Assembly (NCBI RefSeq): GCF_023923205.1
Contig: NZ_CP099490.1
Coordinates: 3,224,001-3,288,000, forward strand
Reading direction: 5' to 3'
Length of the DNA stretch: 64,000 bases
From: Ornithinimicrobium cryptoxanthini
GTDB lineage: Bacteria > Actinomycetota > Actinomycetes > Actinomycetales > Dermatophilaceae
Below the pieces are notes generated by a model that was not told where the DNA came from, searched no databases, and saw nothing but the letters and a program-made list of their open reading frames with translations. Position numbers and translations under genes: made by a program. Of the stretch, positions 16,488 to 25,506 are shown piece after piece (position 1 is the first letter of the stretch; each line of letters opens with the position of its first letter).

Positions 16488-18542
16488 GTGAAGGAGCCCA
16501 TCGACCGGATCGTCCGATTTGTCACCGGACGGCGCACCGCCTGGATCAGCGTGCTGTTGGGCGTGCTCCTGGGCGCTGGCGTCATCGTCGGGCTCGGCGA
16601 GGCCGACCGCGGTGCCACCCCCACCGACACCCTGCCGGTGGGCTACGAGTCCACCGAGGCCGTGGCGCTGCAGCAGCAGCTGCCGACTGAGGAGACTGCT
16701 GCCGCAGTCATTCTGTTCACGACCGACGGTTCGATCTCCGGACAGCTGGGCGAGCTCGAGCAGGTCGTGGCGGGCTTGGACACCGGAGTCGAGGGGCCCC
16801 CTGCCTTCGTCCAGCCCGCCGAGGACGACACGGCCGCCCTCTCCGTGGTCAACGTCCCTGCCGAGACCGCGACCGATGTCGGTGAGTCGGTGTCGGAGCT
16901 GCGCAGCAACCTGCTGGAGGCGGCACCTGACGGCGTGACCGCGCAGGTCACCGGCCCGGCGGGCATCCGAGCCGACCTGACCGAGGTCTTCGCCGGCGCG
17001 AACACGACGTTGCTGGCGTTCACCGCCTCCGTCGTGGCGATCCTGCTCCTGGTCACCTATCGCAGCCCGTTCCTCTGGCTGATCCCGTTGAGCGTCGTAG
17101 GCCTGGCCGACCGGACCGCCGCGCTGTTGGCCACTCAGGTGCTCGCCGGGTTCGGGGTGTCCTGGGACGAGTCGACGATCGGCATCCTCTCCGTCCTGGT
17201 CTTCGGAGCCGGCACCAACTATGCGCTGCTGCTGATCTCCCGCTATCGCGACGAGCTCCGCACCCGGGAGAGCCGGCACGAGGCGATGGCCCACGCCGTG
17301 AAGCGTGCCGCCGAAGCCATCCTGGCGAGCGCGGCGACCGTGGTGGTGGGCGTGCTGACGCTGCTGCTCTCCGTCTTCCCCACGACGCGTGGCCTGGGAC
17401 TGGCCTCGGCAGTCGGCATCGTCGTGGCGGCCGCCTTCGTGCTCCTGGTCCTGCCCGCAGCCCTCGTGCTGTTCGGGCGCTGGATCTTCTGGCCGCGGGA
17501 TCCGCATGTCGGTGAGGAGGGGCAGGCGGGGCGCCGTTCCGCATGGCGCAGGATCGGCGACCAGGTCGCGGCCCGTCCGGGCACCTTTATCGCCGGGACA
17601 CTCGCGCTCCTCGCTGCGATGGCCTTCGGTCTCACCCAGATCCAGCTCGGCCTCTCCGCCTCGGAGCAGTTCCTCGACCAGCCGGAGGCCATCTCTGCTG
17701 CGGAGCGACTGGCGGAGTCGTTCCCCGCGGGCACGGCCGACCCGACGGTCGTGGTCACCGCGACCGAGGACGAGCCGGCCGTCGAGCAGCTGGTCACCGA
17801 CCTCGAGGGCCTCGACGCCGTCGGCTCGGTCATGGTCAGCGCCCAGGGCGGCGGCGTCACCCAGCTCAACGCCGTCCTCAGCGTGGAGCCTGAGAGCGAT
17901 CAGGCACGCCAGGCCGTCGAGGAGATCCGCACCGTCGCGTCGCAGACCTCCCAGACCTATGTCTCCGGCCCCGAGGCGCAGTCGATAGACGAGTCCGACG
18001 CCAGTGCCCGCGACCGCCTCGTGATCCTGCCGCTGATCCTCGGACTGGTCCTGGTCGCGCTGATGGGGATCCTGCGATCCGTCCTGGCACCGGTGATCCT
18101 CGTGGCCAGCGTTATCGCCAGCTTCGCCGCGGCACTGGGGGTCTCCTGGTGGTTGTTCACCAGCATCCTCGGGTTCAGCGGGCTGGACCCCAGCGTCCCG
18201 CTGCTCTCGTTCCTGTTCCTGGTCGCCCTCGGCGTCGACTACAACATCTTCCTCATCACCCGCACTCTCGAGGAGGCCAGGGAGTCGGGCACCCGCGAGG
18301 GCGTCCTGCGCGCGCTCTCGGCCACTGGTGGTGTCATCACCAGCGCAGGGATCCTGCTGGCAGCCGTCTTTGCCGTCCTCGGCGTGCTCCCGCTCGTGGT
18401 CCTCGCGCAGGTCGGGGCGGTCATCTGCATCGGCGTCCTGCTGGACACCCTGCTCGTCCGGACCATCCTCGTGCCCGCGATCGTCCTCACGCTCGGCGAG
18501 CGCTTCTGGTGGCCACGCAAGGTGGCACCGGCCGACCGCTGA
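16488..18542 (+). CDS. MMPL-family (RND) exporter
   Basis: A 684-residue membrane protein with two repeats, each one membrane span, an extracytoplasmic loop and five more spans. The loop after TM1 carries TDTLPVGYESTEAVALQQQLP; the second repeat begins RRIGDQVAARPGTFIAG. The proton-relay-like GAGTNYALLLISRYRDEL and GVDYNIFLITRTLEEARE motifs are MMPL hallmarks. It likely exports lipids or hydrophobic compounds by proton antiport. GTG 16488 has AAGGAG 8 nt upstream. The palindrome just ahead suggests drug- or lipid-responsive control. Confidence 0.85.
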   Translation: MKEPIDRIVRFVTGRRTAWISVLLGVLLGAGVIVGLGEADRGATPTDTLPVGYESTEAVALQQQLPTEETAAAVILFTTDGSISGQLGELEQVVAGLDTGVEGPPAFVQPAEDDTAALSVVNVPAETATDVGESVSELRSNLLEAAPDGVTAQVTGPAGIRADLTEVFAGANTTLLAFTASVVAILLLVTYRSPFLWLIPLSVVGLADRTAALLATQVLAGFGVSWDESTIGILSVLVFGAGTNYALLLISRYRDELRTRESRHEAMAHAVKRAAEAILASAATVVVGVLTLLLSVFPTTRGLGLASAVGIVVAAAFVLLVLPAALVLFGRWIFWPRDPHVGEEGQAGRRSAWRRIGDQVAARPGTFIAGTLALLAAMAFGLTQIQLGLSASEQFLDQPEAISAAERLAESFPAGTADPTVVVTATEDEPAVEQLVTDLEGLDAVGSVMVSAQGGGVTQLNAVLSVEPESDQARQAVEEIRTVASQTSQTYVSGPEAQSIDESDASARDRLVILPLILGLVLVALMGILRSVLAPVILVASVIASFAAALGVSWWLFTSILGFSGLDPSVPLLSFLFLVALGVDYNIFLITRTLEEARESGTREGVLRALSATGGVITSAGILLAAVFAVLGVLPLVVLAQVGAVICIGVLLDTLLVRTILVPAIVLTLGERFWWPRKVAPADR

Positions 18543-18597
18543 CCTGCGTGCATCATCGCGATCGCGCCGGGAGGCTCCAGCCAGCACACTGGACCTT

Positions 18598-19104
18598 GTG
18601 GAGTGGATTGCGTTGCTCCTGGCCCTGACCCTGGTCCTGGGCCTGGCAGTCGTGCGTGGCCGGCGACAGGTGCCACCCCGCCGCGGAGGGGCCAGGCAGG
18701 CCCCGTCCCGGACGCGGCGGCAGCGGCGCGACGACCCGGTCCTGGCCCCGGACGACGAGGAAGATCTGGCCCGGGGTTTCGCGGCAGCAGAGCACGACGG
18801 CTCCCACATCCTGGATGCACTGCTCGACCGGCGGCTGCGGACGGTGCAGTCGCGTCGCGTCCCGCTGCGCGCCGTCCGCCCGGCGCCCGGGGTGCACACC
18901 GGCCGCCTCGTCTTCGCCAACGGCATGGTGCTGCTGGCCAGGGCCCGCAGACCGGGTGAGCTCTATCTCGTCGCGCTGAACGTGCGCGCCCACGCCATCT
19001 GCCTCGACTCGTGGTCCCACGAACCGGACGGGACCGTGCTGCGCCTCACGTGGAACTCCGAGACCGCGGAGCTGCTGGCACTCGGCCTCGACCAGGCCGA
19101 CTGA
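18598..19104 (+). CDS. Hypothetical membrane-anchored protein
   Basis: 168 residues, family not recognised. An N-terminal membrane segment (WIALLLALTLVLGLAVV, residues 3-19) is followed by a strongly basic stretch and an acidic linker (DDPVLAPDDEEDLARGF). A globular region from about residue 65 has repeated beta-like strands (GRLVFANGMVLLARAR, GELYLVALNVRAHAICLDSW, TVLRLTWNSETAELLALGL). GTG 18598 was chosen because it precedes the membrane segment; no good Shine-Dalgarno is seen. It lies 55 bp after the MMPL gene and could be its partner. Confidence 0.6.
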   Translation: MEWIALLLALTLVLGLAVVRGRRQVPPRRGGARQAPSRTRRQRRDDPVLAPDDEEDLARGFAAAEHDGSHILDALLDRRLRTVQSRRVPLRAVRPAPGVHTGRLVFANGMVLLARARRPGELYLVALNVRAHAICLDSWSHEPDGTVLRLTWNSETAELLALGLDQAD

Positions 19105-19114
19105 GCCTCCCGGC

Positions 19115-19149
19115 TGCCGAGGGTCGAGTCAACGCGACCCCCCTCGGCA
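19115..19149. terminator. Hairpin between convergent genes
   Basis: TGCCGAGGGTCG pairs with a CGACCC..CCTCGGCA arm across an 8-nt loop, with two extra C bases bulged. It lies between the hypothetical gene at 19104 and the convergent ABC permease at 19164, so it probably serves both directions. No strong T-run on either side. Confidence 0.55.
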
Positions 19150-19163
19150 TCCTGACCTGGCTG

Positions 19164-20009
19164 TCAGGCGGAGGTGCGCCGATAGCGGGCGATCGACAGC
19201 GGAGCGAAGATCGCGACGATCAGGACCGTCCAGATCAGGGTGTAGAGCACCGGGTGCTGCAGGGACCACGCGTCAGAGGTCACCGCCGCCGCGGTGGTGT
19301 TGCCAAAGAGCTCTCGCGCGGCCTGGGTCACCGTCGACACCGGGTTCCACTCGGCAAAGACCCGCAGGACCGTGGGGAACGTCTCGAGCGGGACGAACGC
19401 GTTGGAGATGAACGTCATCGGCATGATGACGATGAAGGAGGCGTTGTTGATCACCTCGACGCTGGGCACCAGGAGGCCAACATAGGCCATCACCCAGCTG
19501 AACGCATAGGCAAAGACCAGCAGCAGCGCGAAGCCCGCCAGTGCGTCAAACACCGAGTTGCGGATCCGCCAGCCGACCAGGAGCCCGGTCAGCGCCATGA
19601 TGATCAGTGTCAGCACGTTGTAGACGACGTCTGAGGCCGTGCGCCCGATCAGCACGGCGGCCCGCGACATCGGCAGCGACCGGAACCGGTCGATGATGCC
19701 CTTCTGCATGTCCTCGGCCAAGCCGGCGCCGGTGAAGGTCGAGCCGAACACCACGGTCTGGGCAAAGATGCCGCCGATCAGGAACTCGCGATATCCCGCC
19801 GGGCTGTCCCCGACGCTGATCGCGCCTCCGAAGACATAGGCAAACAGCAGCACGAACATGATCGGGCTGATCAGGATGAAGACCAGGATCTCGGGGACCC
19901 GCTTGATCTTGATCAGGTTGCGCTTGGCGATCACCCAGCTGTCGCTGAGCACGCTCAGTGGCGTGGTCTGGCGGACCGGGAGCTCCGGCCTCCTCACGGT
20001 GGTCGTCAT
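19164..20009 (-). CDS. ABC-2 type exporter permease (DrrB-like)
   Basis: A 281-residue permease of the daunorubicin-resistance type. Six spans are recognisable, including ILVFILISPIMFVLLFAYVFGG, VVYNVLTLIIMALTGLLVGW, LLVFAYAFSWVMAYVGLLV and PVLYTLIWTVLIVAIFAPLS. The family loop GGIFAQTVVFGSTFTGAGLAED, leading into MQKGIIDRFRSLP, is conserved. It pairs with the ATPase encoded immediately upstream, with stop and start overlapping by four bases. The exported substrate is unknown. Confidence 0.88.
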   Translation of the reverse strand: MTTTVRRPELPVRQTTPLSVLSDSWVIAKRNLIKIKRVPEILVFILISPIMFVLLFAYVFGGAISVGDSPAGYREFLIGGIFAQTVVFGSTFTGAGLAEDMQKGIIDRFRSLPMSRAAVLIGRTASDVVYNVLTLIIMALTGLLVGWRIRNSVFDALAGFALLLVFAYAFSWVMAYVGLLVPSVEVINNASFIVIMPMTFISNAFVPLETFPTVLRVFAEWNPVSTVTQAARELFGNTTAAAVTSDAWSLQHPVLYTLIWTVLIVAIFAPLSIARYRRTSA

Positions 20010-21010
20010 CGACGTGCCTCCTCTCGTGTCTGGGCCGGCTCGTCGCGGGTCGCGTCCTGGCGGGCCTCCTCCGCCGCGTGGCCGGTCAGCTCGAGGAAGA
20101 CGTCGTCCAAGGTGGGTCGACGCAACCCGATGTCGAGCACCTCGACACCGCTGGCCTCCAGCCGCTGCAGCACCTCGGTCAGCGCCCGCTGGCCGGAGTC
20201 GACCCGGGCACTCATGGCCCGTCGGCCGTTCTCGGAGCGCTGCACCTCACTGCTGGCCACAGCTGCCAGTGCGGCGAACGCAGCCTTGCTGTCGGCCTGC
20301 GGGTGCAGCACCATCTCCACGCGCTCTCCGCCGACCTGACCCTTGAGCTCATCAGCCGTGCCGTGCGCGATCGCGCGGCCGCGGTCGATCACGATGATGT
20401 CGTCGGCCAGCAGGTCGGCCTCCTCGAGATACTGCGTGGTCAGCAGCAACGTGGCACCGCCGGAGACGAGCTCACGGATCACGTCCCACATCTCCTGACG
20501 CGCCCGCACGTCGAGGCCGGTCGTCGGCTCGTCGAGCACCAGCACGGGCGGCTCGGCCACCAGCGCTGCAGCCAGGTCGAGCCTGCGCCGCATGCCGCCT
20601 GAATAGGTTTTTGAAGGGCGGTCCCCGGCGTCGGACAGGCTAAACCGCTCGAGCAGCTCTCGGGCACGGGCACGGGACTGCGCCCGGCCCAGGCCATACA
20701 GCCGACCCACCATGTCGAGGTTCTCGAAGCCGCTCAGGTGCTCGTCGACGGCGGCGTACTGCCCCGAAAGTCCGATGCGCGAGCGCACACCCTGCGGATC
20801 ACGAAGCACGTCGATGCCGGCCACCACCGCCTGTCCCTCGTCGGGCTTCAACAGTGTGGTCAGGATGCGGACCGCGGTCGTCTTGCCCGCGCCGTTGGGC
20901 CCGAGAAGGCCGAGCACGGTCCCCTCGGGCACCGACAGGTCCAGCCCGTCCAGGGCCGTCACCTCGCCATACCTCTTGACCAGTCCCCTGGCCTCGATGA
21001 TCTCTGTCAT
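20006..21010 (-). CDS. ABC-2 type exporter ATPase (DrrA-like)
   Basis: A 334-residue ATP-binding protein with Walker A GPNGAGKTT, signature YSGGMRRRLDLAAAL, Walker B VLVLDEPTTGLD and H-loop LLTTQYLEEADLLAD. The C-terminal extension (about residues 215-320; EMVLHPQADSKAAFAAL and VEVLDIGLRRPTLDDVFLELTG) is the DrrA-specific domain that docks the permease. ATG 21010 follows GAGGGAG; the frame extends to 21034 without support. The upstream region is shared with a divergent lipase gene. Confidence 0.88.
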   Translation of the reverse strand: MTEIIEARGLVKRYGEVTALDGLDLSVPEGTVLGLLGPNGAGKTTAVRILTTLLKPDEGQAVVAGIDVLRDPQGVRSRIGLSGQYAAVDEHLSGFENLDMVGRLYGLGRAQSRARARELLERFSLSDAGDRPSKTYSGGMRRRLDLAAALVAEPPVLVLDEPTTGLDVRARQEMWDVIRELVSGGATLLLTTQYLEEADLLADDIIVIDRGRAIAHGTADELKGQVGGERVEMVLHPQADSKAAFAALAAVASSEVQRSENGRRAMSARVDSGQRALTEVLQRLEASGVEVLDIGLRRPTLDDVFLELTGHAAEEARQDATRDEPAQTREEARR

Positions 21011-21308
21011 GCGCACTCCCTCGGTTTGTCCCAACCGACAATTAGACAGGACTCAACTCCGAAAGTCATCGGAGTTTCGCGACTCGATCCACCCTGGCCG
21101 AGGCCGTGGTTTGCCTTCACCCATCGAGTGTGGCACCGACCACTGACATCGCTGCTGTGGAGTGCGCGTGGAGGGTCGCGACCCGCCGCGCTGTCGTCGG
21201 TATGGCGTCAGTCGGCTGAGCGGGACTGTCCACCATGGCCGCGGCCCCGCGACCTCCACTACGCTGCCGCCAGACGGCCGTGTAGTGCGGCCCAGCCGAA
21301 CGGACCCG
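21011..21308. other. Divergent promoter region
   Basis: 298 bp between the DrrA-type ATPase and the lipase fusion. The segment next to the ATPase is relatively AT-rich (CCGACAATTAGACAGGACTC near 21035-21053), a likely site for its leftward promoter. I find no convincing palindrome and no small gene. Confidence 0.4.
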
Positions 21309-23129
21309 ATGACCTCGCCAACTCCTGGGCAGCCCAGCTGGGCCATCCGCCTGCAGTCCCCGCCCCGCTGGCTCCTGGTGGTGGTCGGGCTGCTCGCGGT
21401 CGTGGTGGGGGTCGCGCTGGTGACCCGGCCGCTGACCTCGCTTCAGGCGCTGGGGCTCTATCTCGGTGTCGCGCTCCTGGCGCTGGGCGGACTCACCCTG
21501 ATCAGGACCGACGGCGAGAGCGACCCTCCGGGCGAGCCCGATGCCTGGGAAACGCTCCGCGCGGTCGGCGCGATCGTCCTCGGACTGCTCATCCTGCTCT
21601 GGTTGCGGCACCACTTCGACCTGCTCGCCCTTGCGGTGGGGGCCGCCCTGGTCATCTCAGGTGTGCGCCGGCTGTGGTCGGCCACGCGGGGGCAGCGCAC
21701 CGAGGCGGCGGAACGGCGCGGCACCGTCGAGCGAGTCGCCAGCGGCGTGTTGGCCCTGGCCGAGCTCGTCATCGGCCTCCTCGCACTGCGCTGGCCCGAC
21801 CTGACCCTGTTGGCCGTGGCCGTGATCTTTGCGGTGCGCCTGGTCGTCCTGGGCGTCCTGCTCATCCGTCGCGGCCTCGCCGGACCGCGACAGACCCGGG
21901 CGCCGGCGGGCACAGCACCAACCTCGTCTGCGCGCCCGTGGCTGCGCCTCACCGGCAGTGTCCTCACCCTCCTCCTGGCTGCAGGAGCCGCCTTCCTCGG
22001 CTACGAGGCCCGCACCCTGTCCCCGGTGGTCGACGACTTCTCTGCCACCCCGGCAGACGTGCCCGACACACCGGGCACCCTCCTGCGACACGAGCCGTTC
22101 ACCCGGGACGTACCCACCGGAGCCACCGGGTGGCGCATCCTCTACACCACGACCGCGGCGGGCGGGTCGCCCGCCACAGCCAGCGGCATCGTGCTCACCC
22201 CCGACAACGCCGACGCGCCGCGCCCCGTGATCGCGTGGGCGCACGGCACCACCGGTGGGGCGACCCATTGCGCACCGACGCTGCTCACCCACCCGTTCGA
22301 GGCCGGGGCGATGCCCGCCCTCGACCGCGTGGTCGAGCAGGGCTGGGCCCTGGTCGCCACCGACTACACCGGCCTCGGCACGCCCGGCGCCCACCCCTAC
22401 CTGATCGGCACGGGAGAGGCGCACTCAGTGCTTGACGGCATACGCGCAGCACAGCAGCTGCCCGACGCCGACCTGGCCCCGCAGACCGTGGTGTGGGGGC
22501 ACTCCCAGGGCGGGCACGCGGCCCTGTGGACCAGCCAGCTCGCAGCGGACTACGCCCCCGAGCTGGACCTGCGCGGCACCGTGGCGATGGCCCCGGCCGC
22601 GGACGTGACGGCGCTGGCCGCGAGTCTGCCCACGGTCAGCGGCGGGGAGCTGTTCGCCTCATACGTGATCACGGCCTACGCGGCGCACTACCCCGAGATC
22701 ACCCTCGACCAGCAGGTCATCCCCCCGGCCCGGACCCTGGTGCGCGAGATGTCCGGCCGCTGCCTGTCCGAGCCGAGCATCCTGGCGTCCCTGCTCTCAG
22801 TGCTGTCGCTGGCCCGCGACCAGTCCGTCTATGCGACCCCGCCGACCGAGGGGGCGTTGGGCCAGCGGCTTCACGAGAACATCCCCACCGGCCCGTTCCC
22901 GATGCCGGTGCTGATCGCCCAGGGCGAGGCCGACACCCTGATCCAACCCGCCCACCAGCAGGCGTATGTCGACCGGCTCTGCTCCGCGGGGCAGTCACCT
23001 GAGTACCGGACCTACCCAGGGCGGGACCACCTGTCGGTGGTCGAGCCCGACTCGGACCTGATTGAGGACCTGCTGGCGTGGACCGTCGACCGGTTCGACG
23101 GGGTCGCCGCAACGCCTAACTGCAGTTGA
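21309..23129 (+). CDS. Membrane-domain/secretory-lipase fusion protein
   Basis: 606 residues in two parts. Residues 15-200 contain six hydrophobic spans with the pattern of DUF308/HdeD-like proteins (WLLVVVGLLAVVVGVALVT, LGLYLGVALLALGGLTLI, LALAVGAALVISGVRRLW). A seventh span (LTGSVLTLLLAAGAAFLGYE) leads to a lipase domain from about residue 250 of the LIP type, with WAHGTTGG, nucleophile elbow GHSQGG, IAQGEADTLIQP and a histidine in GRDHLSVV. The catalytic domain is probably displayed outside the membrane. ATG 21309 is where homology begins. Confidence 0.75.
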   Translation: MTSPTPGQPSWAIRLQSPPRWLLVVVGLLAVVVGVALVTRPLTSLQALGLYLGVALLALGGLTLIRTDGESDPPGEPDAWETLRAVGAIVLGLLILLWLRHHFDLLALAVGAALVISGVRRLWSATRGQRTEAAERRGTVERVASGVLALAELVIGLLALRWPDLTLLAVAVIFAVRLVVLGVLLIRRGLAGPRQTRAPAGTAPTSSARPWLRLTGSVLTLLLAAGAAFLGYEARTLSPVVDDFSATPADVPDTPGTLLRHEPFTRDVPTGATGWRILYTTTAAGGSPATASGIVLTPDNADAPRPVIAWAHGTTGGATHCAPTLLTHPFEAGAMPALDRVVEQGWALVATDYTGLGTPGAHPYLIGTGEAHSVLDGIRAAQQLPDADLAPQTVVWGHSQGGHAALWTSQLAADYAPELDLRGTVAMAPAADVTALAASLPTVSGGELFASYVITAYAAHYPEITLDQQVIPPARTLVREMSGRCLSEPSILASLLSVLSLARDQSVYATPPTEGALGQRLHENIPTGPFPMPVLIAQGEADTLIQPAHQQAYVDRLCSAGQSPEYRTYPGRDHLSVVEPDSDLIEDLLAWTVDRFDGVAATPNCS

Positions 23130-23130
23130 C

Positions 23131-23180
23131 CCGGGAGATCGACCCCTACCGCCGGGAGATCGACCCCTATCCCCCGGGAA
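23131..23180 (+). repeat. 21-bp tandem repeat after lipase gene
   Basis: Two 21-bp copies (23131-23151 and 23152-23172; unit begins CCGGGAGATCGACCCCTA) followed by a partial CCCGGG copy. It starts 1 bp after the lipase stop and runs towards the sensor-kinase promoter. Its reverse complement carries GGTCGATC, also present in the arrays at 41873 and 61351. Confidence 0.85.
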
Positions 23181-23203
23181 GACCCCGGCCCTAGATTGTG
23201 CTC

Positions 23204-24709
23204 GTGAGCGAAGTCCAGACCCTCGCCGTGACCCGGCCGATCCTGGCGCAGGGCCCGCGCACCGAGCGGGTGCTGCGTGGGATCGCGCTGACTGGGCTGG
23301 TGCTCGCCGTGCTCACCGCCGTCGCGTCCCTGGTCGTCATGGTCGTCCTGCCCGCCGAACGCGCGGAGCAGCTGAACAGCACAGTTGCGGCGAGTCTGCT
23401 GACCGTCGGCATGGTTGGACTCGCGGTCGCCGGCACCGTCCTGGCCCGGCAACAGCCCCGCTCCCTCATCGCCTGGCTCATGCTGGGCACCGCCCTGGCC
23501 TGGCTGCTCGGCACCATGGCGCTGGCCGGGGCGTGGTGGCTCCTGGACGGGGACAGCGCACTGGCTCCGTTCGCCGGGTGGCTCACCAACTGGATCTGGG
23601 TCCCGGCCCAGGCGCTGTCCATGGTGGTGCTGCTGCGCCTGCCCACGGGGCGGCTGCCCAGCCCCCGCTGGAGGGCGGCCGAGCGGGCCGTGCTGGTCTG
23701 GGCGGGGCTAGCCGTCCTGACCACCGCCCTGCTCCCCGGGCCCCTCGGGGCGGACATCCTCGCGCCCCTGACCAACCCCATCGGGGTGAGCGCCCTGTCC
23801 GGCTTCTCCGAGGGACTGCTCACCGCTCTGTTCATCGTCCTGCCGGTCCTGATCCTCGTCTCGACCGCGGCGCCTATCCTGCGCTGGCGGCGCGCCGGCA
23901 CCCGCGAGCGCGCCGCCCTGCGGTGGATCGCCGTCGCGGCGGTGACGGTGGCGGTCGCGGCACCGCTGGCCGCCGTGAGCGAAGCCGGCGAGATCCTGCA
24001 GGGCGTGGCGGGTCTCCTCCTCCCGATCGGCATCGGGCTGGCCGTGCTGCGCGAGGAGTTGTGGGATCTGGATCTGCGACGTCGCTATGACCGGCTGCGC
24101 CTCACCCGCGACCAGGAGCGCGAGCGCCTGCGCCGTGAGCTGCACGACTCTCTCGGACCGGTGCTCGGGTCCATCTCGATGCGAGCGGAGGCTGCTCGCA
24201 ACCTCTTGACCAGCGGCGACGCGGCCCGTGTGGACAGCCTGCTCGGATCGATCGGTGACGCGACCGAGGGGGCCCTCACGGAGGTTCGCCGGCTGATCGA
24301 CGGCCTGGGACCGGGCGCGATGCACGACCACGACCTCGTGCCCGCCCTGCGGGTCCAGCTGGAGGCCCACGCCGACTCCTTCCCGGTCACCCTGCACGCT
24401 CACCCCGACCCGCTGCCGCCGCTGGATGAGAAGGTGGCGGCCACGGCATACCTCGTGATCAGTGAGGCGGTGCGCAACGCCGCGCGGCACTCCGGTGGAA
24501 CCGGATCCACGGTCAGCCTGCGGATGAGGGGCGATCGGCTGCGTGCCGAGGTGTGGGACGACGGTCGCGGAGTAGGAGACTCAGCAGCTGGCGTCGGGCG
24601 ATCGGGCATGACCTCGCGCATCGCGGAGGAGGGTGGCCGGTTGAGCATCGCGACCGGCCAGGCCGGTGGCACCGTGGTGACCTTCGAGCTCCCGGGGGCG
24701 CTGCGGTGA
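23204..24709 (+). CDS. NarL-group sensor histidine kinase
   Basis: 501 residues (503 if started at GTG 23198). About eight hydrophobic spans fill the first 290 residues; then a coiled linker, a HisKA_3 dimerisation segment with the phospho-acceptor histidine in RRELHDSLGPVLGSI, and an HATPase domain (VISEAVRNAARHSGG, VWDDGRGVGD, GRSGMTSRIAEEGG). TAGATT at 23192-23197 lies 6 nt before GTG 23204 without Shine-Dalgarno, consistent with a leaderless start. The stop overlaps the response-regulator start as GTGA. Confidence 0.85.
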   Translation: MSEVQTLAVTRPILAQGPRTERVLRGIALTGLVLAVLTAVASLVVMVVLPAERAEQLNSTVAASLLTVGMVGLAVAGTVLARQQPRSLIAWLMLGTALAWLLGTMALAGAWWLLDGDSALAPFAGWLTNWIWVPAQALSMVVLLRLPTGRLPSPRWRAAERAVLVWAGLAVLTTALLPGPLGADILAPLTNPIGVSALSGFSEGLLTALFIVLPVLILVSTAAPILRWRRAGTRERAALRWIAVAAVTVAVAAPLAAVSEAGEILQGVAGLLLPIGIGLAVLREELWDLDLRRRYDRLRLTRDQERERLRRELHDSLGPVLGSISMRAEAARNLLTSGDAARVDSLLGSIGDATEGALTEVRRLIDGLGPGAMHDHDLVPALRVQLEAHADSFPVTLHAHPDPLPPLDEKVAATAYLVISEAVRNAARHSGGTGSTVSLRMRGDRLRAEVWDDGRGVGDSAAGVGRSGMTSRIAEEGGRLSIATGQAGGTVVTFELPGALR

Positions 24710-25332
24710 TCCGGGTCGCACTGGCCGATGACCACCCCGTCTTCCGCGAGGGCCTGCAGCTGCTCCTGGACAGCTCAGGAGACATCGAGGTCGTGGGGGT
24801 GGCAGCAGACGGAGCCGAGTTGCTGACACTCCTTGACCAGCCGGGCCTGGAGGTGGACGTGGTCGTGCTCGACCTCGACATGCCCGTGCTCGACGGGGTG
24901 GCGACGGCCCGTCGCCTCGCGGCGTCCCGCCCAGGTGTGGGCATCCTCGCTCTGACCATGCACGACGAGCCGACGGTCGTGGGCCGGGCCCTCGATGCGG
25001 GCGTGCGGGGCTACGTGCTCAAGGGAGCCGGTCACGGGGCGATCGCCCGGGCAGTGCGGGCCGTGGCCGAGGGCGACACGGTGCTCAGTGGCACGGTAGG
25101 GGAGGCGGTGCGACGCCGCTCGCTCGCGGCCGACGGTCCGGCGCTGCCGGGGCTGTCGACGAGGGAGTCGGAGGTGCTGACTCTCGTGGCCCAGGGCCGC
25201 GACAACCACGAGATCGCGCGCTCGCTCTATCTGTCGGTGAAGACGGTGCAGAACCACGTGAGCGGTCTGCTGTCCAAGACCGGCGCCCGCACCCGCGCCG
25301 AGCTCGTCGCCCTTGCCCGCGACGCCTGGTAG
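24706..25332 (+). CDS. NarL/FixJ-family response regulator
   Basis: 208 residues: a receiver domain with acidic pocket ADDHPVF and the phospho-acceptor aspartate in VVLDLDMPVLDG, the switch Thr in LTMHDEP and conserved LKGAG. A LuxR-type helix-turn-helix follows from about residue 145 (LSTRESEVLTLVAQGRDNHEIARSL, VSGLLSKTGARTRAELV). It partners the kinase with which it overlaps by GTGA. The immediate downstream gene at 25507, a membrane protein, could be in its regulon. Confidence 0.9.
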   Translation: MIRVALADDHPVFREGLQLLLDSSGDIEVVGVAADGAELLTLLDQPGLEVDVVVLDLDMPVLDGVATARRLAASRPGVGILALTMHDEPTVVGRALDAGVRGYVLKGAGHGAIARAVRAVAEGDTVLSGTVGEAVRRRSLAADGPALPGLSTRESEVLTLVAQGRDNHEIARSLYLSVKTVQNHVSGLLSKTGARTRAELVALARDAW

Positions 25333-25506
25333 ACGGTCTTCTCGCCCGCCCCCCAGCGTGTCCCCCCGTCCCGCCGCTAGACGCACGACTCCCTGAGCAC
25401 GCCAAGCCTCAGATCAGGAGTTCCGCCCCTGTCCACCGGGAATCCGGGAACGCCACCGTGGTGGTCAGCGGCCGGGAGCAGCCTGGCCGACCCGAAAGGA
25501 AGACGC

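Noticed and set aside
16134..18926. A 930-codon minus-strand open frame opposite the MMPL exporter
   Set aside because: The sense strand encodes a clear MMPL protein plus dodecin; the antisense product is composed of Gln/Asp/Arg-rich shadow sequence without domains.
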